Notes: generated by a model not told the origin, from the letters alone. A stretch of DNA of 60,797 nucleotides from Azonexus hydrophilus (GCF_905120355.1 NZ_CAJHOB010000016.1:1-60797); one strand, 5' to 3'. Shown: positions 17,357 to 27,181, counted from the stretch's first letter. Made by a program: numbers and translations.

Positions 17357-17449
17357 CAGACTCCCCCGGCAACAAGATGGAGCGAATGTAAACGCCCGCC
17401 ACCACATATGCAAGTCGCAAGCTCCTGCATAGCCGGTCTGTTCCGCTAA

Positions 17450-18322
17450 TCAGCCCGCGTCGTAGGACTGGCAGCGGATACCATCGCGCCCGCCGTTCTT
17501 GACCTCGTACATCAGCCGGTCAGCTTCGCACAGCATGTCCGTCAGCTCTGTCGGTGGCTGCGCATAACTTGCCACGCCAATACTAAAGGTCACCGGCCAG
17601 TTCGATTCCTGCATCGCCGCCAGCAAGCGGAGCCGCAATTTCTCTGCGTATTCGGCAGCTGCCGCGGCCCCCGCCCCGGGCAGCAGAAGAACGAACTCAT
17701 CGCCCCCCAGACGCCCGGCCAGGTCGCTGGCACGCAGTTGTTTCTGCAACACTTCGGCAACCCGCCGCAGCAAACGGTCGCCAGTGTCATGACCAGACTC
17801 ATCATTGACCCGTTTGAAATGATCCAGATCGATGAACAAGATACTGATCGGGGTTCCCTGACGCCGCGCCAGGCTCAACAGCAGCTCGCCATCCTGCAGG
17901 AAACCGAAACGGTTGGGCAGATGTGTCAGGGCATCATTGCGCGCCATCCGCGTTTCGCGCTGCAGGATTTCGCGGATCTTGCCCAGCAACCAGATGCTGC
18001 TGAAGGGTATGGCGATACGGACCAGGGTATTGAACAGCAGCGGCCACTGGCTGATGTTTTCCCCGCCCAGCTGGCGGTCGGTCATGTGCCAGAGCAAGAT
18101 GGTGATGCCGGCCAGCAGATAGGCACGCGGCAAGCTGACATACCAGGCAATCACCATTGCCGGCAGGATGAAGAAAATGTGCAGCTCGTAGGCAGGACCG
18201 CTCCACACATTGAGGTAACTGATCAGGCCTACCGCAAACAACGAAGACAGCCACAAGGCAATCTTGCCGCGACGATCGGGTTGGTAGAGAGCGAATTGGC
18301 GCAGGTTCATGCGGGGCATCAT
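17450..18322 (-). CDS. Membrane diguanylate cyclase (GGDEF)
   Basis: The 290-residue protein starts at tandem ATG codons (18322/18319); a further ATG at 18310 (MNLRQFALYQPDRRG) is possible. Residues 20-115 carry three or four membrane helices of a small sensor region (IALWLSSLFAVGLISYLNVW, HIFFILPAMVIAWYVSL and others). A GGDEF domain follows, with NDALTHLPNRFGFLQ, FIDLDHFKRVNDESGHDTGD and the active-site LGGDEFVLLLPG. An RASD inhibitory site lies five residues before the GGDEF, so product inhibition by cyclic di-GMP is expected. There is no EAL domain. The gene lies 33 bases after the SRPBCC gene on the same strand. Confidence 0.93.
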   Translation of the reverse strand: MMPRMNLRQFALYQPDRRGKIALWLSSLFAVGLISYLNVWSGPAYELHIFFILPAMVIAWYVSLPRAYLLAGITILLWHMTDRQLGGENISQWPLLFNTLVRIAIPFSSIWLLGKIREILQRETRMARNDALTHLPNRFGFLQDGELLLSLARRQGTPISILFIDLDHFKRVNDESGHDTGDRLLRRVAEVLQKQLRASDLAGRLGGDEFVLLLPGAGAAAAAEYAEKLRLRLLAAMQESNWPVTFSIGVASYAQPPTELTDMLCEADRLMYEVKNGGRDGIRCQSYDAG

Positions 18323-18355
18323 CGGAGAATCGGGCGGGCAGCGCAACTACTGCAG

Positions 18356-18823
18356 TCAGTGCAACTGACCCGTGGCAAGCAACTCACGGATGGTACGCAC
18401 GCATTCAATATCGGAATCGAGGTAGGCCGACTTGACGTAATCAACATACGCGGCATCTTCACCACCGTTTTCGGCCAGGTTCGTGTGATAGGTGAAGCGC
18501 AGGAAGAGCACCTCCGGCGCAGGTTCTTCGATCCGGATGCAAAGGCTGCCGCCGGCATGTCCGGCCCCTGTCTCAACCACGAATTCGACCTCCTGGCCGG
18601 TTTGAAGACGCACGCGATCAACAATCCGCGCCGCTCCGAAATCGAGTTCGCGCCGGGCATGCACCTCGCTGCGCTCCAGCAGGGTGAAGCTCTGCAGACC
18701 GGGGAGGAAAGGCAAGGGGTTATCGACCCGCTGCAGCAACCCATGCCACAGCTGAGCACGTGTCAGTGGCTCCAGCAGGGGATTGGCCGGGTCGTTGATG
18801 GTAATCAGGTGTTCGAATTTCAT
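18356..18823 (-). CDS. SRPBCC (AtaL-like/DUF1857) family protein
   Basis: The 155-residue protein starts at MKFEHLITINDPANPLLEPL, taken as the start because this opening is characteristic of the DUF1857/AtaL-like branch of the START/SRPBCC fold; the eight residues upstream are not. Further hallmarks are LTRAQLWHGLLQRVDNP, a beta-rich middle, and the C-terminal helix YVKSAYLDSDIECVRTIREL. These proteins have a hydrophobic ligand cavity, but no function is assigned to this subgroup. It is divergent from rsuA, 22 bases away, so the two promoters must overlap the opposing genes or share a very short region. Confidence 0.8.
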   Translation of the reverse strand: MKFEHLITINDPANPLLEPLTRAQLWHGLLQRVDNPLPFLPGLQSFTLLERSEVHARRELDFGAARIVDRVRLQTGQEVEFVVETGAGHAGGSLCIRIEEPAPEVLFLRFTYHTNLAENGGEDAAYVDYVKSAYLDSDIECVRTIRELLATGQLH

Positions 18824-18845
18824 GTGGCGATGGTAGCATCCCGCC

Positions 18846-19550
18846 ATGCAACTCGAACGTATCCTACAGTCTCAGGGGTTCGGCTCCCGCAAGGAATGCC
18901 GCGCCATGATCCGGCACCATCTGGTGACAGTGAATGGCGAAGCTTGCGCCAACCCCTTCGCCGAATTTTCCACTACTGGTCTGCACTTTTCCGTCGCTGA
19001 CGAAGCCTGGCAATTTCAGGCCCACGCCACACTGGTCCTGCACAAACCGGCAGGTTACGAATGTTCGCGCCAGCCGCAGCACCATCGCTCGATCTTCGAA
19101 CTGATCCCCACCCCTTTGCGCAACCGTGGCGTGCAACCGATCGGCCGGCTTGATGCCGACACGACCGGAATTCTGCTGCTGACCGACAACGGCCAGCTGA
19201 ATCACCGCCTGTCCTCCGGCAAGCGCAACATTCCGAAGGTGTATCGGGTCGGCACACGCCATCCCTTGACACCGGAAAGTATCGCCAATCTGCTCGCCGG
19301 CGTGCAGTTGCACGATGAACCGGCGCCGGTCAGAGCGGTGGCAGCCGAGCAGATCGACAGCACCACCTTGCGCCTGACCGTGACCGAAGGCAAATACCAT
19401 CAGGTCAAACGCATGCTCGCGGCAACCGGCAACCGGGTCGAAACCCTGCACCGCGAACAGTTCGCCGGCATGCTCTTGCCGGCCAATCTGGCGGTGGGCA
19501 GCTGGCGCTGGCTGTCCCCGGATGAGTTGAAGCCACTGGAGCAGCAGTAA
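18846..19550 (+). CDS. rsuA: 16S rRNA pseudouridine synthase, RsuA family
   Basis: The 234-residue protein has a short S4-like N-terminus (LERILQSQGFGSRKECRAMI, residues 3-22) and a pseudouridine synthase core with the catalytic aspartate in GRLDADTTGILLLTDNG, and VTEGKYHQVKRMLAATGN for the RsuA/RluB/E/F group. Length and the S4 domain fit RsuA, which converts U516 of 16S rRNA; the exact target cannot be proven from sequence. Its TAA overlaps the oxyR start by one base (TAATG), so oxyR translation is probably coupled to it. Confidence 0.88.
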   Translation: MQLERILQSQGFGSRKECRAMIRHHLVTVNGEACANPFAEFSTTGLHFSVADEAWQFQAHATLVLHKPAGYECSRQPQHHRSIFELIPTPLRNRGVQPIGRLDADTTGILLLTDNGQLNHRLSSGKRNIPKVYRVGTRHPLTPESIANLLAGVQLHDEPAPVRAVAAEQIDSTTLRLTVTEGKYHQVKRMLAATGNRVETLHREQFAGMLLPANLAVGSWRWLSPDELKPLEQQ

Positions 19551-20467
19551 TGACCCTGACCGAAATGCGTTACATCGTGGCCCTGGCCCGCGAGCGACAT
19601 TTCGGGCGGGCAGCGGAAGCGTGCCATGTCAGCCAGCCCACCCTGTCGGTGGCCCTGAAAAAGGTGGAAGGCCAGGTCGGCGCAGCACTTTTCGAACGTA
19701 CCGCCAGCGACGTGCGCATCACGGCGCTCGGCGAACGGATTGTCGAGCAGGCGCAACGCGTGCTGGCGGAAGCCGTCAAGCTTGATGAAATCGCGCTCAC
19801 CTCGGGGGATCCCTTGAGCGGCCAGTTGCGTGTCGGCATCATCTACACCATCGCCCCCTATCTGTTGCCGCAACTGATCCCGGCGTTGTCGCGGCAAGCC
19901 CCCAGAATGCCGCTGTTCATCAAGGAAGATTTCACGGCGAATCTGGTGCCGGCGCTGAAAGCAGGCGAACTGGACGTGATCATCATCGCCCTGCCGTTCA
20001 CCGAGGCGGGACTGGTCGCGCAAGCAGTCTATGACGAAGCCTTTCGCGTCATCGTTCCCGCCACCCATGCCTGGTCGGAGCGGCAGAGCGTGCAGAGCGA
20101 CGAACTGGATGGCGAGCACCTGCTACTGCTCGGGCACGGCAACTGCTTCCGCGATCAGGTACTGGAGTCCTGTCCGCGCCTCAATGCACCGGACGCCCTG
20201 GAGCATGCCCTGGAAGGCAGCTCACTGGAAACCATCCGCTACATGGTGGCCAGCGGCGCAGGCATTGCGGTCATGCCCAGCTCGGCAGCCGATCCACTGA
20301 TCGAACGTGAGCCCATGGTGCGTGTCCTACCTTTTGCCGCCCCCTCGCCGACACGTACTGTCGGCCTGGTCTGGCGCGTCACTTACCCACGCAGCGCTGC
20401 CATTGATGCCGTCAGAACGGCCTTGCTGGCCTGCCAGCTGCCGGGCAGTACTCCATGTCGCACTTGA
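19550..20467 (+). CDS. oxyR: Hydrogen peroxide sensor OxyR
   Basis: The 305-residue LysR-type regulator has an N-terminal HTH (RERHFGRAAEACHVSQPTLS, residues 14-33). Its regulatory domain contains GHGNCFRDQVLESC with cysteines at residues 199 and 208, exactly the E. coli OxyR positions that form the peroxide-induced disulfide. It should activate catalase/peroxidase genes on oxidation; none of those lie in this window. It overlaps the rsuA stop by one base and has no separate promoter region, unlike the usual autoregulated divergent oxyR arrangement. Confidence 0.94.
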   Translation: MTLTEMRYIVALARERHFGRAAEACHVSQPTLSVALKKVEGQVGAALFERTASDVRITALGERIVEQAQRVLAEAVKLDEIALTSGDPLSGQLRVGIIYTIAPYLLPQLIPALSRQAPRMPLFIKEDFTANLVPALKAGELDVIIIALPFTEAGLVAQAVYDEAFRVIVPATHAWSERQSVQSDELDGEHLLLLGHGNCFRDQVLESCPRLNAPDALEHALEGSSLETIRYMVASGAGIAVMPSSAADPLIEREPMVRVLPFAAPSPTRTVGLVWRVTYPRSAAIDAVRTALLACQLPGSTPCRT

Positions 20468-20504
20468 CCAAGGTGAAATCAGTGCCAGTGCAGGATCCAG
20501 CACA

Positions 20505-21641
20505 TCACCTGCTGTCGGCCAGTGCCAATGCTGACTGGCGCCAGGTGCGACCAATCTGGCGCGCTGCGCGGGCCGAGGGCGCTTCGATCCAACGATAGAA
20601 AATACCTGCCAGCGCCAGGCTGGTGAAAAACGCAACGACCAGTCCCAGGGTGGCAAGCGGTGGCGAGATCCATTCCAAGTGTGACCACAGCGCGGCAACG
20701 AATACCAGCACCGGAAAATGCACCAGGAACAAGCTGTAGGAAACCCTGCCCAGCCAGAGCAGTGCCGCCTGCCTTGGCCAGCGCGCGGCAAAGCCGCTTT
20801 CCAGCGACCAGACCAACAGAGCACCTACAACCATCGCCACCCCGAGGCGCCAGCGCCATTCGAACAGCATCGCGAGTGAAAAGAGCGCTTGATAGGCATA
20901 GAACTCGAGTTTTTGCCGGCCATGCACCCGCCGCCAGACAATCACCCCCATGAAAAAGTAGGGGAAGAAGTACACCGCCCACACATCCCAACCCGGTGCA
21001 AGGTTGGCGTAGAACAGGGAGAACGCAGCCAATGCCCAGCCACCCAACCCAATGACGTCCAGGTGCCGCCCCAGGCTGCTGTCGCGCACACAAATCAGGA
21101 GTGCGAACAAGATGCACAGCTGGATGTTGATGCAGACAAACCACAGGCCGGCGGACAACGCTTCATAGCCGAGGATATCCTGCAGAAAGAAAAGGTGTGC
21201 GATGAATTGTGGCCAACTGACCGGACTGCCCAGCACCGACGCCGGCACCCAGTTACGGGCAAAAGCATAAACCGGCAGCACCAGCGCAATCACCGCCAGA
21301 TAGGGCAGTCCCAGCCGGCAGTAACGGCGCAGCAGGAACAGCAGCAGCCCTCCCAGCTGCCAGCGACGCGTGACCAGAGTCTGCGCCAGCACGAAACCCG
21401 CGAGCACGAAAAATACCTGGGTCGAGCGTGCATGCACCTCAAACCAGGTCAGCACGTCGCCCAGCAGCGGACGGGTCCAGTCATTCAAAGGGGGATACAG
21501 CGCAAAGTGATGCCAGACGATCACCACTGCGGCAACTGCGCGCAGAGCGACAATGAAATTGAGCTGCTGGCTTTTGGTATCTCTACTGGCAGCGGCCGAA
21601 ACCACCGGCGAAACAGAATCTTTATTCAATGCAATCACCAT
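20505..21641 (-). CDS. Membrane acyltransferase (OafA/acyltransferase-3 family)
   Basis: The 378-residue protein has about ten hydrophobic helices and the acyltransferase-3 motif near the N-terminus: LNFIVALRAVAAVVIVWHHFALYPP, with the catalytic-type histidine in the first helix region, then VHARSTQVFFVLAGFVLA. Such enzymes move acetyl or other acyl groups onto surface polysaccharide or peptidoglycan sugars. There is no fused SGNH domain. No polysaccharide genes are nearby, so the acceptor is unknown. It stands alone, preceded by a terminator for topB and convergent with oxyR. Confidence 0.88.
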   Translation of the reverse strand: MVIALNKDSVSPVVSAAASRDTKSQQLNFIVALRAVAAVVIVWHHFALYPPLNDWTRPLLGDVLTWFEVHARSTQVFFVLAGFVLAQTLVTRRWQLGGLLLFLLRRYCRLGLPYLAVIALVLPVYAFARNWVPASVLGSPVSWPQFIAHLFFLQDILGYEALSAGLWFVCINIQLCILFALLICVRDSSLGRHLDVIGLGGWALAAFSLFYANLAPGWDVWAVYFFPYFFMGVIVWRRVHGRQKLEFYAYQALFSLAMLFEWRWRLGVAMVVGALLVWSLESGFAARWPRQAALLWLGRVSYSLFLVHFPVLVFVAALWSHLEWISPPLATLGLVVAFFTSLALAGIFYRWIEAPSARAARQIGRTWRQSALALADSR

Positions 21642-21676
21642 AAAAACTTACGCCCCCAGCGGAACCGGGGGCGTAA
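21642..21676 (-). terminator. Rho-independent terminator after topB
   Basis: A 10-bp perfect stem (TTACGCCCCC/GGGGGCGTAA, arms 21648-21657 and 21667-21676) with a 9-base loop is followed on the minus strand by five T residues (21646-21642). It lies between the topB stop and the acyltransferase start and ends transcription of topB. Confidence 0.85.
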
Positions 21677-21754
21677 TCTAATGGGGATGATTATAGGATA
21701 GTTCAGCGCATTTTTCCGTGCAGAAACATCCGGTTGAATTTAGAAATAATCGAA

Positions 21755-24277
21755 TCAACCCGCTTTCTTTACTTTGGCGGGCGCCTTCTTGGCTGCCGGC
21801 GCTTTTTTCTCGAACTCAAATCCGACTTTGCCTGACTCAATCACCAGATACGCTGAAAATTTGCGCCGAGTACGATTGGAAATGAATTCCCGGAGTAGAT
21901 CGGTCTTGCCCGTTGCCAGCATTTTCTGCATCTGGGCATGTTCGATCGGTTGCTGCAGGATGATCTTGCCGGAGCGGAAATCACAGCTTTTCTCACTCCC
22001 GACCGATTTTTCGCAAACATAGGCATTGCCATTGTCGTACACCCCGGCAGCGCACTTTGGACATGCACCAAGACTTTCCTGGCCGGAGAAATCAACTGGC
22101 TCGCTGCTTTCATCGCCGGCCTTGTCCTGACCAAAATCAAATTCCGGCAGTTTGTCGGCATTGAGTTTGATGGCGGCGGCAAAACTGCGGCCCATCTTGT
22201 TACGGAAACCCGTGAGTGGTCCAACCTGGCCCTCGCGCAGCAGCGTTTCGACTTCCACCGGCTCATACTGACGACCCGCCACAATCTTCCACAGCGCATA
22301 ATCACAACCGCTGCACTGGAACTTCTTGTAGGTTTCGCGAATCTGCCCGCCGCACTTCGGACACGGCTCGGTCAGTACGCCAAAATCACCGGGAATGGTG
22401 TCGTTGTCGTAGCTTTTTGCGCGCTCGACCATGTGCCGCGTCATCTCGGCGATCTCGCGCATGAACTCGTCGCGCGTGAAATCGCCCTTCTCGATGCGGC
22501 CCAGCTTCCATTCCCAGTCGCCGGTCAGTTCCGGCTGGGTCAGTTCCTTGATGCCGAGGCCGTTCAACAGCGTCATCAGGTTGAAGGCCTTGGCCGTCGG
22601 GATCAGTTCACGGCCTTCGCGCAGCATGTACTGCTCGCCGATCAGGTTTTCGATGATCTGGGCGCGCGTGGCCGGGGTGCCGAGGCCGCGGCCGGCCATC
22701 GCCGCCTTCAGTTCCTCGTCGTCGACCATCTTGCCGGCACCTTCCATGGCCGACAGCAGGGTGGCTTCCGAATAGCGCGGCGGCGGTTTGGTGGCGCTGG
22801 CCTTGACCGTGACTTCCTCGGTCTTGACCTTTTCGTCCTTGTCGACCGCGACCAAGTTGCCTTCGTCGCCGGTCTGGCCTTCCTTGCCATGGACGGCAAG
22901 CCAGCCCGGATTGACCAGGACCTTGCCTTCGGTCTTGAACGGATGCCCCTCGACCCGGGTGATACGGGTCGTCACCATGTACTCGGCTGCCGGGAAGAAC
23001 ACCGACAGGAAGCGGCGGACGACGAAGTCGTACAGTTTCTGCTCGGCTTCGTTGAGGTTCTTCGGCGCCTGCGGCGTGGGGATGATGGCGAAGTGATCGC
23101 TCACCTTCGCGTTATTGAAGATGCGCTTGTTCGGCAGCACCCAGTTGCGCGCCAGGACCTGGTGCGCAAACGGTGCGTAACGGGCGAGCAGGACTTCGTC
23201 GTGACCCTTGCCGGCACCTTCGCCGGTGAGCACGCGCATCGTTTCCTTGACCGTGGCGAGGTAGTCCTCGGGCAGACAGCGCGAATCGGTCCGCGGGTAA
23301 GTCAGCACCTTGTGCTTTTCGTAGAGCGCCTGGGCCAGGCCGAGCGTTGTTTTGGCCGAGAACCCGAAACGGGCGTTGGCCTCGCGCTGCAAGCTGGTCA
23401 GGTCAAACAGCAGCGGCGACAGGCGGGTTTCCGGTTTGGCTTCCTCGCTGACGATGCCGGGCTTGCCCGAAGTCGCCGCCTTGATCGCCTCGGCACGGGC
23501 GACTTCCCACAGACGGTCGGCGCGGGCATGCTCGTCCTCCTGCTTGCCCTTGAAGCCTTCGTCGAACCATTTGCCGGTGTAATTGCCGGCCTTGGCGGCA
23601 AATTCAGCTTCGACTTCCCAGTAATCGCGCGGCTTGAAGTCACGAATCTTGCGCTCGCGCTCGACGACGATGGCCAGCGTCGGCGTCTGTACGCGACCGA
23701 CCGTGGTCAGGTGGAAGCCGCCGGTCTTCGAATTGAAGGCGGTCATCGCCCGGGTGCCGTTGATGCCGACCAGCCAGTCGGATTCGGAACGGCAGACGGC
23801 GGCGTCGGCCAGCCCCTGCATTTCGCTACCTGGGCGCAGCCGCGCGAAACCATCGCGAATCGCCTGCGGCGTCATCGACTGCAGCCACAGCCGCTGCACC
23901 GGTTTGCCAACCTTGGCATGCTGGACAATGTAATTGAAGATCAGCTCACCCTCGCGTCCCGCGTCACATGCGTTAATCAGGCCATCAACGTCCTTGCGCT
24001 TGATCAGTTTGTTGACCACACGCAGACGGGCTGCGCTTTTTTCAATGGGGTTGAGTGCAAAATGGGGCGGAATGACCGGCAAATGGGCGAACGACCATTT
24101 GCCGCGTTTAACTTCAAACTCTTCCGGGCAGGCCAGTTCGAGCAAGTGGCCGACAGCCGAAGACAGCACGTAGCTTTCGGATTCGAAATAGTCGTCGTGT
24201 TTGGTAAACCCGCCCAGTGCCTTGGCGATGTCGCTGGCAACAGAGGGTTTTTCGGCAATGATCAGTTTTTTGCTCAT
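21755..24277 (-). CDS. topB: DNA topoisomerase III
   Basis: The 840-residue type IA topoisomerase starts at MSKKLIIAEKPSVASDIAKALGG; the TTG-started extension to 24376 is unlikely. It shows the TOPRIM acidic residues (NACDAGREGELIF), the topoisomerase core, and the active-site tyrosine in LTYPRTDSRCLPEDYL. Two C-terminal zinc-finger-like modules follow (CPKCGGQIRETYKKFQCSGCDY and, near residue 735, CPKC...CEKS...CDF), then a short Lys/Ala-rich tail (KKAPAAKKAPAKVKKAG). It decatenates and relaxes DNA by single-strand passage. The gene is 95 bases downstream of dprA and is followed by a clear terminator. Confidence 0.95.
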   Translation of the reverse strand: MSKKLIIAEKPSVASDIAKALGGFTKHDDYFESESYVLSSAVGHLLELACPEEFEVKRGKWSFAHLPVIPPHFALNPIEKSAARLRVVNKLIKRKDVDGLINACDAGREGELIFNYIVQHAKVGKPVQRLWLQSMTPQAIRDGFARLRPGSEMQGLADAAVCRSESDWLVGINGTRAMTAFNSKTGGFHLTTVGRVQTPTLAIVVERERKIRDFKPRDYWEVEAEFAAKAGNYTGKWFDEGFKGKQEDEHARADRLWEVARAEAIKAATSGKPGIVSEEAKPETRLSPLLFDLTSLQREANARFGFSAKTTLGLAQALYEKHKVLTYPRTDSRCLPEDYLATVKETMRVLTGEGAGKGHDEVLLARYAPFAHQVLARNWVLPNKRIFNNAKVSDHFAIIPTPQAPKNLNEAEQKLYDFVVRRFLSVFFPAAEYMVTTRITRVEGHPFKTEGKVLVNPGWLAVHGKEGQTGDEGNLVAVDKDEKVKTEEVTVKASATKPPPRYSEATLLSAMEGAGKMVDDEELKAAMAGRGLGTPATRAQIIENLIGEQYMLREGRELIPTAKAFNLMTLLNGLGIKELTQPELTGDWEWKLGRIEKGDFTRDEFMREIAEMTRHMVERAKSYDNDTIPGDFGVLTEPCPKCGGQIRETYKKFQCSGCDYALWKIVAGRQYEPVEVETLLREGQVGPLTGFRNKMGRSFAAAIKLNADKLPEFDFGQDKAGDESSEPVDFSGQESLGACPKCAAGVYDNGNAYVCEKSVGSEKSCDFRSGKIILQQPIEHAQMQKMLATGKTDLLREFISNRTRRKFSAYLVIESGKVGFEFEKKAPAAKKAPAKVKKAG

Positions 24278-24372
24278 GGGGTCGCCCTGTAAGGTGCCGG
24301 GGATGATAAGTGGGGTGTTGGGCGCTTGCAAGGGCTGAATTTGCAGCCCGCCAGATTCACAGTGCCGCCAGA

Positions 24373-25479
24373 TCAAACCAGACGCTGGTAGCGATTCCCC
24401 GGCAGGGAGGCAATCTGACCATTCAGTTCGAAATCAAGCAGGGTTGCCAGTATCTCGTCAGTATTGAGGCCCGTACTGGCCACTAGTTCATCAAGGCTGA
24501 CCGGTTCGTGTCCGAGCAAAGCCATGAGCGGCGATTCATCGATGCCTGCTGCCGTTGCTGGCGGCTCGACAGCAGTCAGTCCGGATGCTGACGGCAGGGC
24601 AGCGCCAAGCACCGGGCGCAATTCTTCCTCGACATGCGCAGCGGTTTCCACCAGCTTGGCGCCTTCGCGGATCAAGCGATGGCAGCCACGTGCCTGCGGT
24701 GAATGGATGGAACCAGGGATGGCAAATACCTCACGCCCGACCTCTCCTGCCAGCCGGGCTGTAATCAGCGAACCGCTCTCCACCGCTGCCTCAATCACCA
24801 GCACTCCACGCGACATGCCGGCAATGATGCGGTTGCGCCGAGGAAAGTTGCCGGCAATTGCCGGTGTCCCCAATGGAAATTCGGAAATGATTGCCCCCCG
24901 GGAAGCGATATGTTGCGCCAGTTCATGATTTCGCGCCGGGTAAACACGGTCGATGCCCGTACCAATGACCGCTAGCGTGCAACCACCAGCAGCCAGCGCA
25001 CCTTGATGGGCTGCGGTATCGATTCCCAGCGCCAGGCCGGAAACGATGTGCCAGCCTCGTTGCGCCAACGCCCCGGAAAACTCCCGGGCATTGCGCAGCC
25101 CCTGCGGTGTCGCATTTCGACTCCCCACCACGGCAAGGCAGTGCCGGTTCAACAAGGCGGGGTCACCCAGAACGTACAGTACCGTCGGCGGGTCGGGGGT
25201 ATCGAGCAGGATTTGCGGATAATTCGCGTCGATCAGCGTCAGAATGTGATGGCCGGGTTCTGCTGCCCAGGCCAGGGCGCGCTCGACCGCCGCCTGCGGC
25301 GGGTCAGCCAGCAACTGGCTGGCGCGCTGGCCGATCACCGCATGCAAGCTGGCTGCACTGCTGGCAAAAATGGCTTCTGGTAAACCACACGCGGCGAGCA
25401 GCCGTCTCTGGCTCTCGCCGCCGATACCCGGCGTCAGGGTCAGCCGCAACCAAGCAGCCAGCCCTGCGTCCAGATTCAC
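24373..25479 (-). CDS. dprA: DNA-processing protein DprA (Smf)
   Basis: The 368-residue protein has an N-terminal helix-hairpin-helix-type region (TLTPGIGGESQRRLLAACG), the Rossmann-like DprA core (VVGSRNATPQGLRNA, SGLALGIDTAAHQGAL, VIGTGIDRVYPARN, FPRRNRIIAGMSRGVLVIEA), and a C-terminal winged-helix (LDELVASTGLNTDEILATLLDFELNGQI). It loads RecA onto incoming single-stranded DNA during transformation. Its ATG overlaps the stop of the upstream LysM gene (ATGA at 25476-25479). The order LysM - dprA - topB opposite def-fmt is typical of betaproteobacteria. Confidence 0.95.
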   Translation of the reverse strand: MNLDAGLAAWLRLTLTPGIGGESQRRLLAACGLPEAIFASSAASLHAVIGQRASQLLADPPQAAVERALAWAAEPGHHILTLIDANYPQILLDTPDPPTVLYVLGDPALLNRHCLAVVGSRNATPQGLRNAREFSGALAQRGWHIVSGLALGIDTAAHQGALAAGGCTLAVIGTGIDRVYPARNHELAQHIASRGAIISEFPLGTPAIAGNFPRRNRIIAGMSRGVLVIEAAVESGSLITARLAGEVGREVFAIPGSIHSPQARGCHRLIREGAKLVETAAHVEEELRPVLGAALPSASGLTAVEPPATAAGIDESPLMALLGHEPVSLDELVASTGLNTDEILATLLDFELNGQIASLPGNRYQRLV

Positions 25480-26507
25480 GGATTCTGCACTCCGTCACCA
25501 ATCACCACGGATTTCGAGCCTTCCACGATCAGCGCATAGGCCACATGATCGAACGAACGGAACACGAATGCCAGACCATAGCGCTCATCAGGAATGTCGG
25601 TCGTCAAGCGCTTCACGTCATCATCCATATAGGCCGCCGTGCGCTTGCGGTACAGCGCAATCACATGGCCATTTTCCAGGCCATCGGCCTCACCGCGGTT
25701 GATGCTGACGATGGAGCCCGGACCGCCAGTGTTGATCGCACCGTAGATGGACATGATCTGACCACGGATTTCCTTCTCCGGCGCACGCGGCACGTAGGCC
25801 AGGATGGTCGGCGGCGGTGCGGGTTTCAGCCAGTCACCATAGTGGATGTCTTCCTTGGCCAGGGTGACGGTCATGGTTGCCGGATCACCCGGGCGGGTCA
25901 ATTTGGCATTACCCAGGAAATGCGCTTCATAGCCGAGAACCTGTTTGGTTTCCGGATCGGTCAGCGCCTTGCCCGGACGGAAGACATGCCACTGAATCAC
26001 GTCACTGCCTTCGATGCCCTTGACGTAGGCCATATCGCCGCCGCCGATCAGCACCCGGTCTTCTTCCGTCGCCACAATGCGCGGCGCGGTTTTTTCTTCA
26101 CCCGCCTCGATGATCAGTGGCTGCGACAGGAAGGGCTCGATGACATTGGGCGGAATGCTGGGAATGCTCTGGGCAATCAGGGTTTCATAAACTTTGGGTT
26201 GCGGCTTGCCCTGGCCCGCCACTGGCTTGCCCAGGCGCAGACGCGGGCTACCGTCGGACAGATCGAGCCAGACGATGTCGCCTGGATAGATCAGGTGCGG
26301 GTTCTTGATCTGATCCTTGTTCAGGCGCCAGATTTCAGGCCAGCGCCAGGGTTTTTGCAAGAATTTTCCGGAAATATCCCACAGGGTGTCGCCCTTCACG
26401 ACCACATGACGATCAGGGGGATTATCGACCAGTTCCAGCGGCGCAGCAGCGCTGGCCAAAGTGACTGTCGCCGCCAGGAAGAGGCCGGATATAATGCTGC
26501 GGATCAT
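25476..26507 (-). CDS. Secreted LysM-domain protein
   Basis: The 343-residue protein starts at MIRSIISGLFLAATVTLASA, a signal peptide likely cut after ASA; the upstream frame to 26567 lacks a signal and is rejected. A LysM domain (about residues 35-85) contains HVVVKGDTLWDISGKFLQKPW and NPHLIYPGDIVWLD, giving affinity for peptidoglycan. The rest (about 90-343) is a conserved beta-rich region, including LIGGGDMAYVKGIEG and GSIVSINRGEADGLENGHV, with no assigned activity. It is divergent from def over a 160-base gap and translationally coupled to dprA. Confidence 0.9.
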   Translation of the reverse strand: MIRSIISGLFLAATVTLASAAAPLELVDNPPDRHVVVKGDTLWDISGKFLQKPWRWPEIWRLNKDQIKNPHLIYPGDIVWLDLSDGSPRLRLGKPVAGQGKPQPKVYETLIAQSIPSIPPNVIEPFLSQPLIIEAGEEKTAPRIVATEEDRVLIGGGDMAYVKGIEGSDVIQWHVFRPGKALTDPETKQVLGYEAHFLGNAKLTRPGDPATMTVTLAKEDIHYGDWLKPAPPPTILAYVPRAPEKEIRGQIMSIYGAINTGGPGSIVSINRGEADGLENGHVIALYRKRTAAYMDDDVKRLTTDIPDERYGLAFVFRSFDHVAYALIVEGSKSVVIGDGVQNP

Positions 26508-26667
26508 GAGTGATTCCTTTGCGGTTAAGCGAAACGCCCAGGAGCGAATGGCATTCCCGTACGCCATGTACGATGTACACCGCTCGTGAGCGTATTTAAA
26601 ATCTCGAAAATCGCTTTAGATTCTGCATGTAATCCTTTCTGCAAGCAAGCTTTTATTCCTGTCTGAC

Positions 26668-27171
26668 ATGGCCCTATTACCCATTTTGCGTTTCCCGGAC
26701 CCACGCCTGCAAAAAATCGCCCGGCCTGTGGACAAAATTGACGACAGCATTCGCCAGCTGGCTACGGACATGGCGGAAACCATGTACGAGGCCCCCGGTA
26801 TCGGTCTCGCTGCAACACAGGTCGATGTACATCTGCGCGTGGTCGTGATCGATGTTTCGGAAGAGCGCAACGCGCTGCGTGTTTTCATCAATCCGGAAAT
26901 CCTCAGTTGCGACGGTCTGGCGCTCGGCGAAGAAGGCTGTCTGTCGGTGCCGGGCATTTACGATAAGGTGGAGCGGGCCGAGCGGGTCACCGTGCGTTAT
27001 CTCGACCAGTCCGGTCAGGAACAGCGACTGGAAGCGGAAGGTCTACTGGCAGTCTGCATTCAGCACGAAATCGACCATCTGAACGGCAAGGTATTCGTCG
27101 ACCACCTGTCACAACTGAAACAGACCCGGATCCGGACCAAGCTTGCCAAGCAGGCCCGGGTCACTGCCTGA
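26668..27171 (+). CDS. def: Peptide deformylase
   Basis: The 167-residue protein contains all three deformylase motifs: GIGLAATQ (motif 1), EEGCLSVPG (motif 2, with the metal-binding Cys) and QHEIDHLNG (motif 3, HExxH). It removes the formyl group from the N-terminal methionine of new proteins using a divalent metal, usually Fe(II). It starts at [18 protein letters not shown] and is followed by fmt after 10 bases, the normal def-fmt operon. Confidence 0.98.
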   Translation: MALLPILRFPDPRLQKIARPVDKIDDSIRQLATDMAETMYEAPGIGLAATQVDVHLRVVVIDVSEERNALRVFINPEILSCDGLALGEEGCLSVPGIYDKVERAERVTVRYLDQSGQEQRLEAEGLLAVCIQHEIDHLNGKVFVDHLSQLKQTRIRTKLAKQARVTA

Positions 27172-27181
27172 AAGCCCCAGC

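Noticed and set aside
21938..24292. 784-residue open frame antisense to topB
   Set aside because: It is a high-GC shadow; topB on the other strand has full topoisomerase motifs and zinc fingers, and the antisense product has no domain-like features.
24278..24376. N-terminal extension of topB
   Set aside because: It needs a TTG start and has no conserved sequence; MSKKLIIAEKPS at 24277 is the family start.
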